From: a virus
DNA length: 64,000 bases
Direction: 5' to 3' (one strand)
Virus record (IMG/VR): IMGVR_UViG_3300042402_001861
Span: 113,365-177,364 of that record
Shown: positions 22,100 through 30,805 of the stretch, in pieces
Numbering within the stretch: position 1 is the stretch's first letter
Layout of the letters: each line of letters starts with the position of its first letter
The notes under the pieces: model-generated
Database searches by the model: none
What the model saw: only the letters and a program-made list of their open reading frames with translations
Told to the model about the DNA's origin: nothing
Made by a program: the position numbers and the translations under genes

Positions 22100-23152
22100 A
22101 TGAGCAACTTTCTGAAGAGCATTCTCAAGGATTCTGGCAACGAACACGCATCTCTGGCAGTCGATGGATTGGAGTCCGATGTATCGGGCTTCGTTGATAC
22201 CGGCTCCTATTCATTCAATGCCCTGCTGTCAGGGACGATCTACGGCGGTATGCCCGACAACAAGATCCTCGGCATCGCTGGCGAGTCGGCAACGGGTAAG
22301 ACATACTTTGCCTTGGGCATTGCCCGCAAGTTCCTAGAGGAAAAGAAGGACGGGGCAATCCTGTACTTTGACACGGAGCAGGCCGTGACAAGCGACATGA
22401 TCAACGACCGTGGGCTTGATCCCAAGCGGGTTGCCGTTTTCCCTGTTGCAACGGTTGAGCAGTTCCGCCACCAGATGTTGCAGATTCTTGACAGTTACGG
22501 CAAGATGAAGGAAGAGGATCGCAAGCCGATCCTGGTTGTACTTGACTCTCTCGGGATGCTTTCCACCAGCAAGGAAATGAACGACGGTCTTGAAGGCAAG
22601 GAAGTCCGCGACATGACCCGTTCGCAGATTATCAAGTCGGTCTTCCGTACCGTGACCCTGAAGTTGGGCAAGTACAACATTCCCCTGATCGTCACCAACC
22701 ACACCTACGATGTGATTGGTGCCTATGTCCCAACCAAGGAGATGGGCGGCGGCACGGGACTCAAGTACGCAGCCTCCACCATCGTGTACCTTTCCAAGAA
22801 GAAGGAGAAGGTGGACAACGAGGTGATCGGCAACATCATCCATTGCAAGTTGTACAAGGGTCGCCTTACCCGCGAGAACAAGATGATCGATACCCTGTTG
22901 ACCTTCGACAAGGGCTTGGACAAGTACTATGGACTCGTCCCGCTTGCCATCAAGCACGGGGTCTTCAAGAAGAGTTCGACCAAGATCGAACTGCCCGATG
23001 GCAAGTCCGTCTTTGAGTCACAGATCAACAAGAACCCGGAAAAGTATTACACCGAGGAAATCCTAAAGGCCATCGATGCCGCAGCCTCCAAGGAATTCAA
23101 GTATGGCATGGAAGAGGTGGAAGCCGATGGAGCGGAAAAGACTGCTGATTAA
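22100..23152 (+). CDS. uvsX: RecA-like recombinase UvsX
   Basis: 350 residues. Walker A GESATGKT is followed by LYFDTEQA and a Walker B-like PILVVLDSLG. ATGKT-type Walker A sequences are typical of UvsX from marine T4-like phages. UvsX catalyses strand exchange for repair and recombination-dependent replication. The C-terminal tail is acidic, as in UvsX proteins that bind UvsY and gp32. The gene has its own promoter, and its end overlaps the first sugar-cluster gene by 26 bases. Confidence 0.95.
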   Translation: MSNFLKSILKDSGNEHASLAVDGLESDVSGFVDTGSYSFNALLSGTIYGGMPDNKILGIAGESATGKTYFALGIARKFLEEKKDGAILYFDTEQAVTSDMINDRGLDPKRVAVFPVATVEQFRHQMLQILDSYGKMKEEDRKPILVVLDSLGMLSTSKEMNDGLEGKEVRDMTRSQIIKSVFRTVTLKLGKYNIPLIVTNHTYDVIGAYVPTKEMGGGTGLKYAASTIVYLSKKKEKVDNEVIGNIIHCKLYKGRLTRENKMIDTLLTFDKGLDKYYGLVPLAIKHGVFKKSSTKIELPDGKSVFESQINKNPEKYYTEEILKAIDAAASKEFKYGMEEVEADGAEKTAD

Positions 23153-23801
23153 GTTCCCTTCCCGGTCAAGGCCGGGTCGGTTCATGGAGACATTCGGGCT
23201 GTACAAGAACATGCTTTCGGGTATGCACGATGTCACATTCGTCTTGTCATTTGACAAGGATGACATCACCATGAACAACAAGGGGATGCACAGTTGGCTT
23301 GAGAGGCAAGGAGAGAATGTCAAGTGGTTCTATGGGGAATCCAATTCCAAGATTTCCGCAGTCAATGCTGATCTTGATCGTGGATGGGATTACGATGTTC
23401 TTCTCCTTGCCTCTGATGACATGATTCCCGTCAAGGCAGGATACGATGACATCATCATGAAGGACATGGTTCTATGTTATCCTGACTTTGATGGAGTGCT
23501 GCACTACAACGATGGGCGGCGAGGAGAAAGCCTCAACACCCTGTGCATCCTCGGCAAGAAGTACTATGATCGCTTCGGGTACATTTACCATCCTTCCTAC
23601 AAGAGTGTCTACTGCGACAACGAATTCACGGATGTCAGCAGAATCCTCCACAAGGTGACCTATATCGACAACACTATCATCAAGCACTATTGGATTGACA
23701 TTGGTGTCGATGCCTTGTACATGAGGAACGAGAATCCTGCGTTCTATTCCGTCGATGGGGAGAACTACAAGAACCGAAGAGACAAGAACTTCGGGCTTTG
23801 A
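23127..23801 (+). CDS. Glycosyltransferase-like protein, paralogue of 26363-27082
   Basis: 224 residues from the ATG giving MERKRLLIKFPSRSRPGRF. It shares order and motifs with the protein at 26363: a KFPSRSRP start, SFDKDD/SMDSDD, YGESNSKI/YGESKGKI, LLASDDMIP/VATADDME, YYDRFGYIYHP/LYDRFGYIYHP and an Asn-Phe-Gly end. The D-D-M element fits the metal-binding DxD of GT-A fold enzymes, so a nucleotide-sugar transferase is likely. It is the first gene of the duplicated sugar module. Acceptor unknown. Confidence 0.75.
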   Translation: MERKRLLIKFPSRSRPGRFMETFGLYKNMLSGMHDVTFVLSFDKDDITMNNKGMHSWLERQGENVKWFYGESNSKISAVNADLDRGWDYDVLLLASDDMIPVKAGYDDIIMKDMVLCYPDFDGVLHYNDGRRGESLNTLCILGKKYYDRFGYIYHPSYKSVYCDNEFTDVSRILHKVTYIDNTIIKHYWIDIGVDALYMRNENPAFYSVDGENYKNRRDKNFGL

Positions 23802-24794
23802 GTGGATAAGGTAGCAGTCATCACCGGAGTGAATGGGCAGGATGGTTCCTATCTTGCCGAATTCTTGCTTGGCAAGGGCTATCGTGTGGTCGGACTGCGC
23901 CGTTCTCCGTCCTCAAGCACCCACAGGATCGAATCCATCCTGAGCAATCCGAACTTTGAGTTGGAGATATGCGATGTCAGCGATGTGTCTCGTACCAACC
24001 ACATAGTGAAGACATATCTGCCCGATGAGATATACAACCTTGCAGCGCAGTCCCATGTGGGGATTTCCTTCCAGATGCCCGAACATACGGCGGAAACGAT
24101 ATGCCAAGGCACGATGAACTTGCTCAATGTCATCAAGTCGGTGTCGCCCAAGACAAAGTTTTACCAAGCATCCTCCTCTGAGATGTTCGGCATCAGCAAG
24201 GGATCGGGACCGAATGGATTCAACGAGAACAGCCCATTCAAGCCCGTTTCCCCGTATGCATTGTCCAAGGTCTACGCACACTATTGCGCTCAGATGTATC
24301 GATCTGCCTACGGACTCTATGCCTCAAGCGGCATCCTGTTCAACCATGAGAGCCCACGCCGTGGAGAGACATTCGTGACTCGCAAGATCACGATTGGAGC
24401 AGCAAGGATACGGGAGGGATTGCAGGACAACCTTGTGTTGGGAAACATCGATGTCAAGCGTGATTGGGGCTTTGCGGGGGATTATGTCGAAGCCATGTGG
24501 CTGATGATGCAGCAGACGGAAGCGGATGATTTCGTGATATCCACGGGGAAGGAACACACAGTCAGAGAATTCCTTCAAGTGGTATTCGATCATGCGGGAC
24601 TTGGTTCGTATGAGGATTATGTGGTGGTCGATCCGAAGTTGTTTCGACCAAACGAGATACCATCCCTTGTTGGGGATTCGTCAAAGGCACATTCCATCCT
24701 TGGGTGGAAACCAGAGGTTGACTTTGCAACCTTGGCGAAAATGATGTATGATTACGACCTTTCAAAGGTGAGGAAAGACCATGCCAACAGATAG
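23802..24794 (+). CDS. gmd: GDP-mannose 4,6-dehydratase
   Basis: 330 residues, GTG start immediately after the previous stop. The Rossmann motif GVNGQDGSYLAE is followed by LAAQSHVGISF, the SSSEMFG active-site segment and the SPYALSKVYAHY pair (Tyr/Lys). NHESPRRGETFVTRKIT is diagnostic of GMD. It converts GDP-mannose to GDP-4-keto-6-deoxymannose, precursor of fucose, rhamnose and perosamine-type sugars. No reductase or epimerase is visible in the window, so the product may depend on host enzymes. It links directly to the GDP-mannose-using GT15 homologues downstream. Confidence 0.95.
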   Translation: MDKVAVITGVNGQDGSYLAEFLLGKGYRVVGLRRSPSSSTHRIESILSNPNFELEICDVSDVSRTNHIVKTYLPDEIYNLAAQSHVGISFQMPEHTAETICQGTMNLLNVIKSVSPKTKFYQASSSEMFGISKGSGPNGFNENSPFKPVSPYALSKVYAHYCAQMYRSAYGLYASSGILFNHESPRRGETFVTRKITIGAARIREGLQDNLVLGNIDVKRDWGFAGDYVEAMWLMMQQTEADDFVISTGKEHTVREFLQVVFDHAGLGSYEDYVVVDPKLFRPNEIPSLVGDSSKAHSILGWKPEVDFATLAKMMYDYDLSKVRKDHANR

Positions 24795-25386
24795 AAACAA
24801 TGTCCTGTTCACCGTGATGATCCTGTCGATTCCGAGCAGGATCGAAAAGTACTATCTTCCATTGCAGGAAAAGTTGGAGAAGCAAATCACGGATGGCAGC
24901 GTGGAGGTTCTTACGCTCATCGATAATAAGTGCATGACCATCGGAGAGAAGCGGCAGGCTCTTCTTGGGGCTGCACGGGGCAAGTGGATGGGGTTTCTTG
25001 ACGATGATGACATGGTTTCCAATGATTATGTCTCGTCCCTCACCGAGGCGATGCAAAAAACGCCTGCGGATGTGATCACCTTTGACCAACATTGCTCCGT
25101 GAATGGCGAGGAATTCATGGTGAACTTCAAAGTTGGCAACCCGCATGAGCCGTGGGTGCCGGGATCGGGCATGAGGACGATTCGTCGGCCTCCATACCAC
25201 ATGTGCTTCTGGCGCTCCAAAATCACAAAGAACATTCCGTTTCGCCCATCGTCATATGGCGAGGACTTGGATTGGGTCATGCGGATGCTTCCGTATGTGA
25301 CTTCCGAAACCCACATAGATAAAGTGCTGCATCACTACCGATACAGCGACAGTACATCTGAATCCATACAGTATGCAGGAAGGTGA
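24781..25386 (+). CDS. GT2-like glycosyltransferase, paralogue of 27690-28349
   Basis: 201 residues. The sequence LSIPSRIEKYYLPL, LTLIDNKCMTIGEKRQALL and MGFLDDDDMVSNDY fit a GT2-type GT-A fold with an Asp-rich metal site. RPPYHMCFWRS and the GEDLDWVMRML acidic element follow. The protein at 27690 has the same elements in the same order. The start overlaps the gmd end by 14 bases. Acceptor and donor are unknown. Confidence 0.8.
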   Translation: MPTDRNNVLFTVMILSIPSRIEKYYLPLQEKLEKQITDGSVEVLTLIDNKCMTIGEKRQALLGAARGKWMGFLDDDDMVSNDYVSSLTEAMQKTPADVITFDQHCSVNGEEFMVNFKVGNPHEPWVPGSGMRTIRRPPYHMCFWRSKITKNIPFRPSSYGEDLDWVMRMLPYVTSETHIDKVLHHYRYSDSTSESIQYAGR

Positions 25387-25396
25387 AATCTAGATC

Positions 25397-26362
25397 ATGG
25401 CTCAAAATGCGGTAGTTACATACATGTCTTGCATGAGGGACTTGCCGATTCTTCATCGGAGTCTCGTCATGCTGTTCAAGAACTGGAAGTACGCACAGCA
25501 GTATCCTGTCCTTGTCTTTCATGATGACTTGAATCGTGTGGCAATGTCAAGTCTCATGGTTGCCCTGCACCGTGAACTTGGATTCATGCCAAAGATAAAC
25601 TTCGAAGAGTTGAAGTGGGAGATGCCTTCGTGGGTTTCTCCTGATCCATCGAAGTACACCACATCCCTCAACGAGTTCTGGATGGGGTATCGTCATATGT
25701 GTCGGTTCTATTCGGGTGGGATCTATCGCCATCCAAGCATGGCTCAGTATGATTGGTACTGGCGATTGGATTCAGACTCATACATTCTCTCTCCCGTGGA
25801 TTACGATCCATTCCAAAGAATGGCAGACAACGGATACGAGTATGCCTACATGGGAGATACTGATGAGAAGGATTTGCCCCGTGTCTGTATGGGGCTGTGG
25901 GATACAACCATGGACTTCATGAAGAAGAATGGCATATCCATGAGCAAGCAGTTGAAGGAACATTCCTTGGAAGATGGCAAGACATGGGATCACACCATGT
26001 ATTACACCAACTTTGAAATTGGAAAGTTGTCATTCTTCCGAGGCAACGATTACATGGCATACTTTGACCATCTTGATCAGACGGGACAGATTTACTACAA
26101 CCGATGGGGCGACAATGTGATCCATTGGCTAGGAGTCAACATGCTCATGGACGAAAGCAAGACATGGGCAGTCAAGGACATGACCTATCAGCACAACAAT
26201 TGGCTGAGAAATCTGAGTTCCCTGAAGGATGGAAAGGTTTCGGATGACATTCTCCGCTATGTTGATGGGGACAGCAATCCCAAGGGAAGAAGAGCGAGGC
26301 TTCTATATGCCTTGGATCGATACGCAAAGACTGGAATTGACGGCTGCAATTGGAGCGATTAA
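25397..26362 (+). CDS. GT15-family (KRE2/MNT1-like) mannosyltransferase homologue, copy 1
   Basis: 321 residues. The segments YRHMCRFYSGGIYRHP, YDWYWRLDSDSYI, MYYTNFEIG, YFDHLDQTGQIYYNRWGD and IHWLGVNMLM correspond in order to fungal Kre2/Mnt1 alpha-1,2-mannosyltransferases (YRHMCRFNSGFFFRHP...YDWYWRVEP...NFEIGDLDFW...[23 protein letters not shown]). Family GT15 uses GDP-mannose and is mainly fungal. No signal anchor is present, so the enzyme is cytoplasmic. The DSDSY element replaces the EPG of fungal members. A second copy lies at 28342. Confidence 0.85.
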   Translation: MAQNAVVTYMSCMRDLPILHRSLVMLFKNWKYAQQYPVLVFHDDLNRVAMSSLMVALHRELGFMPKINFEELKWEMPSWVSPDPSKYTTSLNEFWMGYRHMCRFYSGGIYRHPSMAQYDWYWRLDSDSYILSPVDYDPFQRMADNGYEYAYMGDTDEKDLPRVCMGLWDTTMDFMKKNGISMSKQLKEHSLEDGKTWDHTMYYTNFEIGKLSFFRGNDYMAYFDHLDQTGQIYYNRWGDNVIHWLGVNMLMDESKTWAVKDMTYQHNNWLRNLSSLKDGKVSDDILRYVDGDSNPKGRRARLLYALDRYAKTGIDGCNWSD

Positions 26363-27082
26363 ATGCACATACTATTGAAATACCCGACTCGTCAGCGACC
26401 ACAAAAGTTTGTCACCAACTTCTTGGGATACATGGATCGCATCTCCGAGAAGCATGAGATCACCGTTGTAATCAGCATGGACAGCGATGATCCCCTCATG
26501 AACAACGACAGGATTCGTGGGTTCCTTGCCAAGCAGAACCAAAGGGGTACTGCCAAGATCATGTACCATTACGGCGAAAGCAAAGGCAAGATCAACGCAA
26601 TCAATCGTGACATTCCCTTGGATGTTCCTTGGGATGTTGTGGTGGCAACAGCCGATGACATGGAGCCGCAGGAAAATGGTTGGGATGACATCATCGCCAA
26701 TGACATGCTCACCGAATTCCCTGATACCAACGGTGCCATCAACTACAATACCGATCCTAGGCTTGAAACCAAGATTGATGGGCGACCTGAAGGATGGAAG
26801 GGACTCATCACCCTGCCTGTGATTGGCCGCAAACTGTATGATCGCTTCGGATACATCTATCATCCCGACTATGTTTCGGAGTCCTGTGATGACGAACAGA
26901 CTCTGGTATTCACGAAGTTGGGAGTGTTGCGTCATATCGACCGAAGACCCATCTTCCACAATTTCGTCCCATGGCATGATGAGTTGATGGTTCGGAACAT
27001 GAGAATCGGGCAGACCGTTGATCGTCAGAAGTTCTTGGAGAGAAAGGCAATCAACTTTGGGTTGCCTGTGGAGATTTCGTGA
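26363..27082 (+). CDS. Glycosyltransferase-like protein, paralogue of 23127-23801
   Basis: 239 residues, beginning right after the previous stop with MHILLKYPTRQRPQKF. It shares the ordered motifs listed for 23127 (SMDSDD, YGESKGKI, ADDME, LYDRFGYIYHP, INFG). The DD/DxD element suggests a GT-A-type transferase. As the first gene of the second module copy it is followed by an FkbM methyltransferase where the first copy has gmd. Confidence 0.75.
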   Translation: MHILLKYPTRQRPQKFVTNFLGYMDRISEKHEITVVISMDSDDPLMNNDRIRGFLAKQNQRGTAKIMYHYGESKGKINAINRDIPLDVPWDVVVATADDMEPQENGWDDIIANDMLTEFPDTNGAINYNTDPRLETKIDGRPEGWKGLITLPVIGRKLYDRFGYIYHPDYVSESCDDEQTLVFTKLGVLRHIDRRPIFHNFVPWHDELMVRNMRIGQTVDRQKFLERKAINFGLPVEIS

Positions 27083-27693
27083 TGTTCTACTCGCAACAGT
27101 CAGAGGATGTCATTCTGTGGAAGAAGTACCTGAACTACCGCAACGGATTCTTCGTTGAACTTGGTGCGATGGATGGGGTGACCTATTCGAACACGAAGTT
27201 CTTTGAAGATGAACTTGGTTGGACCGGCATTCTCATTGAACCCGAACCCAACCAGTACAAGCGTCTGTGGGCAAACAGGCCGAATTGCAAGAACTTCAAC
27301 TACGCAGTATCTGAGGTTGATGGAACGGTACTGTTCTACTCAAGAAACGGTGGTGATTCCGGTGGCGGGATCAAGGACACCCACATAGAAACGAATCTGT
27401 ATGGAAAGGAACACGAAATACCCGTACAGAGCAAGCCATTCCATGCCATCCTTGCCGAGGCAGGAAAGCCCAACAGAATCGACCTCTTGGTGGTTGATGT
27501 TGAGGGTGGCGAGTATGGTGTTCTCAAGACATTTGATTGGTCGATACCGACTTATGTTGTTCTGGTAGAGTTTCATCAGAATAATCATGCCACAGAAGAA
27601 TGTAAGCGAATGCTTTCTGAAAATGGCTTCGAATACGGCATGACGATTGGCTGCAACGAAGCATGGATAAATCACAAGGTGGGAAACGCATGA
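27082..27693 (+). CDS. FkbM-family methyltransferase, copy 1
   Basis: 203 residues, ATG overlapping the previous stop (a GTG one codon earlier is possible). YSQQSEDVILWKKYL, FFVELGAMDGVTYSNT, GWTGILIEPEPNQY and DLLVVDVEGGEYGVLKTF are the FkbM signature of AdoMet-dependent methyltransferases that O-methylate sugars. The likely substrate is a hydroxyl on the glycan built by the neighbouring transferases. It is related to the gene at 29286. Confidence 0.88.
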   Translation: MFYSQQSEDVILWKKYLNYRNGFFVELGAMDGVTYSNTKFFEDELGWTGILIEPEPNQYKRLWANRPNCKNFNYAVSEVDGTVLFYSRNGGDSGGGIKDTHIETNLYGKEHEIPVQSKPFHAILAEAGKPNRIDLLVVDVEGGEYGVLKTFDWSIPTYVVLVEFHQNNHATEECKRMLSENGFEYGMTIGCNEAWINHKVGNA

Positions 27694-28349
27694 CTGACAT
27701 CAAACTTTCAATATGCATTCCGAGCATCCCCAATCGCCTGAGAATGTACTTGCATCCTCTGTATTCTCGCCTGCTCACACAGATTGGCGACAGCAAGGAC
27801 ATAGAGGTTCTGTCTTTGGTTGACAACAAGATGATGAGCATAGGAAGAAAGAAGTCCCTGTTGCTCTCCATGGCAACCGGAAAGTATTCATGCATCATTG
27901 ATGATGACGATGATGTGGTTGGTGACTACATCGCAACCATGCGTGGACTCATCACGGAAGAAATGGATATGGATGTGATTTGCTACAATCAAGAAGCCAC
28001 CATCAACGGCAAGACATGGTTGGTGAAGACGAGCCTTGACCATAACAGAGTTCATCCTTTCGACCAACTTGAAGTTGATTCCAAGGGCAACACTATTCCT
28101 TGCAAGCGTCCTCCTTGGCAATGGTGTGCATGGAAGACTTCCATGATAAAGACGGTTCCGTTTGGTGACAGCAATTGGGCCGAGGATGCCGCATTCACTC
28201 TCGGTGCATTGGAGAAGGCCAAGACGCAATATGTCTTGGATAAGGTGATGTGCGTATACAGATGGTCACCCCAAGTCACGGAAACACAACGGCCAACAGA
28301 ACAGACAAACATTCAGGAAATGCGGAAAGTGAATTTGACAAATGGCTGA
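27690..28349 (+). CDS. GT2-like glycosyltransferase, paralogue of 24781-25386
   Basis: 219 residues from the ATG overlapping the FkbM stop. It carries SICIPSIPNRLRMYLHPLY, LSLVDNKMMSIGRKKSLLL, CIIDDDDDVVGDY, RPPWQWCAWKTSM and a WAEDAAFTLGAL acidic element, matching the first copy position by position. This is the third gene of the repeated module. Confidence 0.8.
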   Translation: MTDIKLSICIPSIPNRLRMYLHPLYSRLLTQIGDSKDIEVLSLVDNKMMSIGRKKSLLLSMATGKYSCIIDDDDDVVGDYIATMRGLITEEMDMDVICYNQEATINGKTWLVKTSLDHNRVHPFDQLEVDSKGNTIPCKRPPWQWCAWKTSMIKTVPFGDSNWAEDAAFTLGALEKAKTQYVLDKVMCVYRWSPQVTETQRPTEQTNIQEMRKVNLTNG

Positions 28350-29289
28350 GAATGCCGCGATCATCTATATGTCACGAAAGCGTGACTTGCCCCTGCTTTA
28401 CCGCAGTCTCAGTTTGCTTTGCTACAACTTCAAGCAAGCACGGGAATATCCGATCATCGTGTTCCATGATGACATAACCAAGACTGATGTTGCCAACCTG
28501 ACGGTTCAGTTGCATCGTCAACTTGGCTACATTCCGAGCATTCGCTTTGAACTTCTTTCTTTCGAAATGCCTTCTTGGGTATCTGCCGATGAAAGCAAGT
28601 ACATCGTGCCATTGAGCGAGGCTTGGATGGGTTACCGACACATGTGTCGCTTCCATTCGGGAGGAATCTATCGGGATGAGAGATTGCTCAAGTATGATTG
28701 GTATTGGAGGCTTGATTCCGATTCCTACATCTACTCCCCCATTTCTTACGATCCATTTGAGCGAATGAAGAATGAAGGCTATGAATATGCCTACATGAGT
28801 GAGGAAGATGGAGAGGTTCCTAGCGTTGCACAGGGTCTATGGGAAGAAACCGAGAACTTCCTGAAGACAAACAACATCGAAATGAGCGAGTATTTCAAGA
28901 GTTGCTTGGTGGATGGAAAGTGGAACTATCGGCTCTTCTACACGAACTTTGAGATTGCAAAGTTCTCTTTCTTCCGAGGCAAGGAGTACATGGATTACTT
29001 CGATCATCTTGACCGGACAGGAAACATTTATTATCGACGGTGGGGGGATGCACCCATCCATTGGTTGGGTGTAAAGATGTTCCTTGATCCCAAGAAGACA
29101 TGGGCGGTCAAGGACATAGCATATCACCACAACGCATGGGTAAGGAATTTGAGTGCCATACCCAACAAGCAAGTCCCTGAAAAAATCTGGCAAATCTTGC
29201 AGGGAGATGACTACAGGATGAACCGTTTGTCGCAAGGGATGGCTAAATACATTTCGGGCGGCAATGATGGCCTGAATTGGGGTGAATGA
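28342..29289 (+). CDS. GT15-family (KRE2/MNT1-like) mannosyltransferase homologue, copy 2
   Basis: 315 residues. It parallels the gene at 25397: YRHMCRFHSGGIYRDE, YDWYWRLDSDSYIYSP, FYTNFEIAKFSFFRG, YFDHLDRTGNIYYRRWGD, APIHWLGVKMF and YHHNAWVRNL. The RWGDAPIH segment is even closer to fungal Kre2 than copy 1. It overlaps its upstream neighbour by eight bases. Two divergent copies suggest two successive mannosyl additions or different linkages (inference). Confidence 0.85.
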   Translation: MAENAAIIYMSRKRDLPLLYRSLSLLCYNFKQAREYPIIVFHDDITKTDVANLTVQLHRQLGYIPSIRFELLSFEMPSWVSADESKYIVPLSEAWMGYRHMCRFHSGGIYRDERLLKYDWYWRLDSDSYIYSPISYDPFERMKNEGYEYAYMSEEDGEVPSVAQGLWEETENFLKTNNIEMSEYFKSCLVDGKWNYRLFYTNFEIAKFSFFRGKEYMDYFDHLDRTGNIYYRRWGDAPIHWLGVKMFLDPKKTWAVKDIAYHHNAWVRNLSAIPNKQVPEKIWQILQGDDYRMNRLSQGMAKYISGGNDGLNWGE

Positions 29290-29900
29290 TGTATTCGCAA
29301 GCATTTCAAGATGAATTCGTAGACATTCTTCTGTCTCGTCCCACCAAGGGGTTCTTTGTGGATGTCGGTGCTGGATATGACCAAGCCATCGACATAAACA
29401 GCAATTCTTTGATGTTTGAGGAAAGAGGGTGGGAAGGTATAGCCATAGATGGAAGCATGGAGCGAATGTTGGGTAGAAAGTGCAAATGTGTTTCTTGCTT
29501 CATCGGGGATGGGTCAGAAGGAACAGTCCTTCTTTCCGATGTTCTCTCTGCAAATGGATGCCCAACTGTGGTTGACTATCTGTCCGTGGATATAGAAGGA
29601 AATGACTACAAGGCCATTGAGTCTTTTGTTGGTGGTGGTTATGAATTCAAGATCGCAACCATAGAACACAATTTATATTCTCGTAATGCTGGAGTGGATG
29701 AACTCAAGAGAGATGTGTTTGACCTCTTGACTCGCAACGGTTACATAAGAATCGTTGACAATGTGGGTCACATGGCGATTTCCTCGGATCTACACAGAGG
29801 ATGGCCGTTCGAAGACTGGTACATCAATCCGAAATATGTGAAGTATAAAGAGACAATGAACACAATAAAGACCATGAAGGAAAATGGAGAAGCAAGATGA
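29286..29900 (+). CDS. FkbM-family methyltransferase, copy 2
   Basis: 204 residues. YSQAFQDEFVDILL, FFVDVGAGYD, GWEGIAIDGS and VDYLSVDIEGNDYKAIE give the FkbM pattern; the motif I Asp/Gly set is present. It starts at an ATG overlapping the GT15 stop. It is more diverged than copy 1 and has a Lys-rich tail. Confidence 0.82.
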   Translation: MMYSQAFQDEFVDILLSRPTKGFFVDVGAGYDQAIDINSNSLMFEERGWEGIAIDGSMERMLGRKCKCVSCFIGDGSEGTVLLSDVLSANGCPTVVDYLSVDIEGNDYKAIESFVGGGYEFKIATIEHNLYSRNAGVDELKRDVFDLLTRNGYIRIVDNVGHMAISSDLHRGWPFEDWYINPKYVKYKETMNTIKTMKENGEAR

Positions 29901-30805
29901 AACTCGACAAAGTGGTGTTTGGATGCTCCGAGACATTTAGCCCGTGGTGGAACATTCAGTCCCGTGTATGGAAGACCAAGTTCAATGTTGAACCGGTATG
30001 CCTGTTGTTTGGTGACAAGAACAAGTGTGGCATGTCTGAGAAATATGGGCAAGTAGTGGAGATGCAGTTTGACAAAGACTTGCCGGACATCATTCAGATA
30101 CAGTTCTGCAAATTTTACTATCCAAAGACCGAGCCAGACAAGACATGGATCATTGGTGACATTGATCAGATACCTTTGCAGACCGAGTACTTCTTGGAAG
30201 ACCTTCCTAGCATTCCCGACGATGCCTATGCTCACCTGAACTATACTCTTACTGCACAGATGCGTCCCGATGCTCGAACGGATGGATTCCCCGGAATCCC
30301 CGCCGATACCTTTATGAAGTTGGGATCGTATGCAAATGGTGGCTTTGATCTTCCCGGACATTACCATGTTGCAAAGGGTCATCTTTATGAAAAGTTGTTC
30401 TTCAACGGTCGTTCCTTCAAGGAAGTTGTTCAATATGTGATTGAAGCACAGAGGCATGGGATGATAAAGGAGGATGCCAGAAAGACCCTCAATCAGAACA
30501 TTCATGGTATGTACTGGATTGCTGAGGAAGGCTATACCTCCGAACAGATATGGTATGGATTGAAGTCCAAGAAGATCAGCGGCTTCTACGGCAAGGAATA
30601 CCACATTTGGAATCAGAAGATCGACAGAGTAGGAAGACTGTTTGATGCTCAGGGAAGATTTACACCTCAATGGACAGGTAGCAACTATCTGTATGATGAG
30701 AACAAATTGAGGAACAAGGGATACATGGATTTGCATTGCCATCGGCCTTATCACGAACAGGAAAGGCCCATGATGCGTATTCTTGAAATCGCTGAGATGA
30801 TCTGA
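29897..30805 (+). CDS. Probable glycosyltransferase with DxD motif
   Basis: 302 residues, ATGA-coupled to the previous gene. TWIIGDIDQIPLQ resembles the DxD-containing strand end of GT-A transferases, and the GGFDLPGHYHVAKG region could form the acceptor pocket. It is rich in aromatic residues. I do not recognise a GT family, so this rests on the motif and on its position inside the sugar cluster. It ends in the frame overlap with the kinase-aldolase gene. Confidence 0.6.
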   Translation: MKLDKVVFGCSETFSPWWNIQSRVWKTKFNVEPVCLLFGDKNKCGMSEKYGQVVEMQFDKDLPDIIQIQFCKFYYPKTEPDKTWIIGDIDQIPLQTEYFLEDLPSIPDDAYAHLNYTLTAQMRPDARTDGFPGIPADTFMKLGSYANGGFDLPGHYHVAKGHLYEKLFFNGRSFKEVVQYVIEAQRHGMIKEDARKTLNQNIHGMYWIAEEGYTSEQIWYGLKSKKISGFYGKEYHIWNQKIDRVGRLFDAQGRFTPQWTGSNYLYDENKLRNKGYMDLHCHRPYHEQERPMMRILEIAEMI

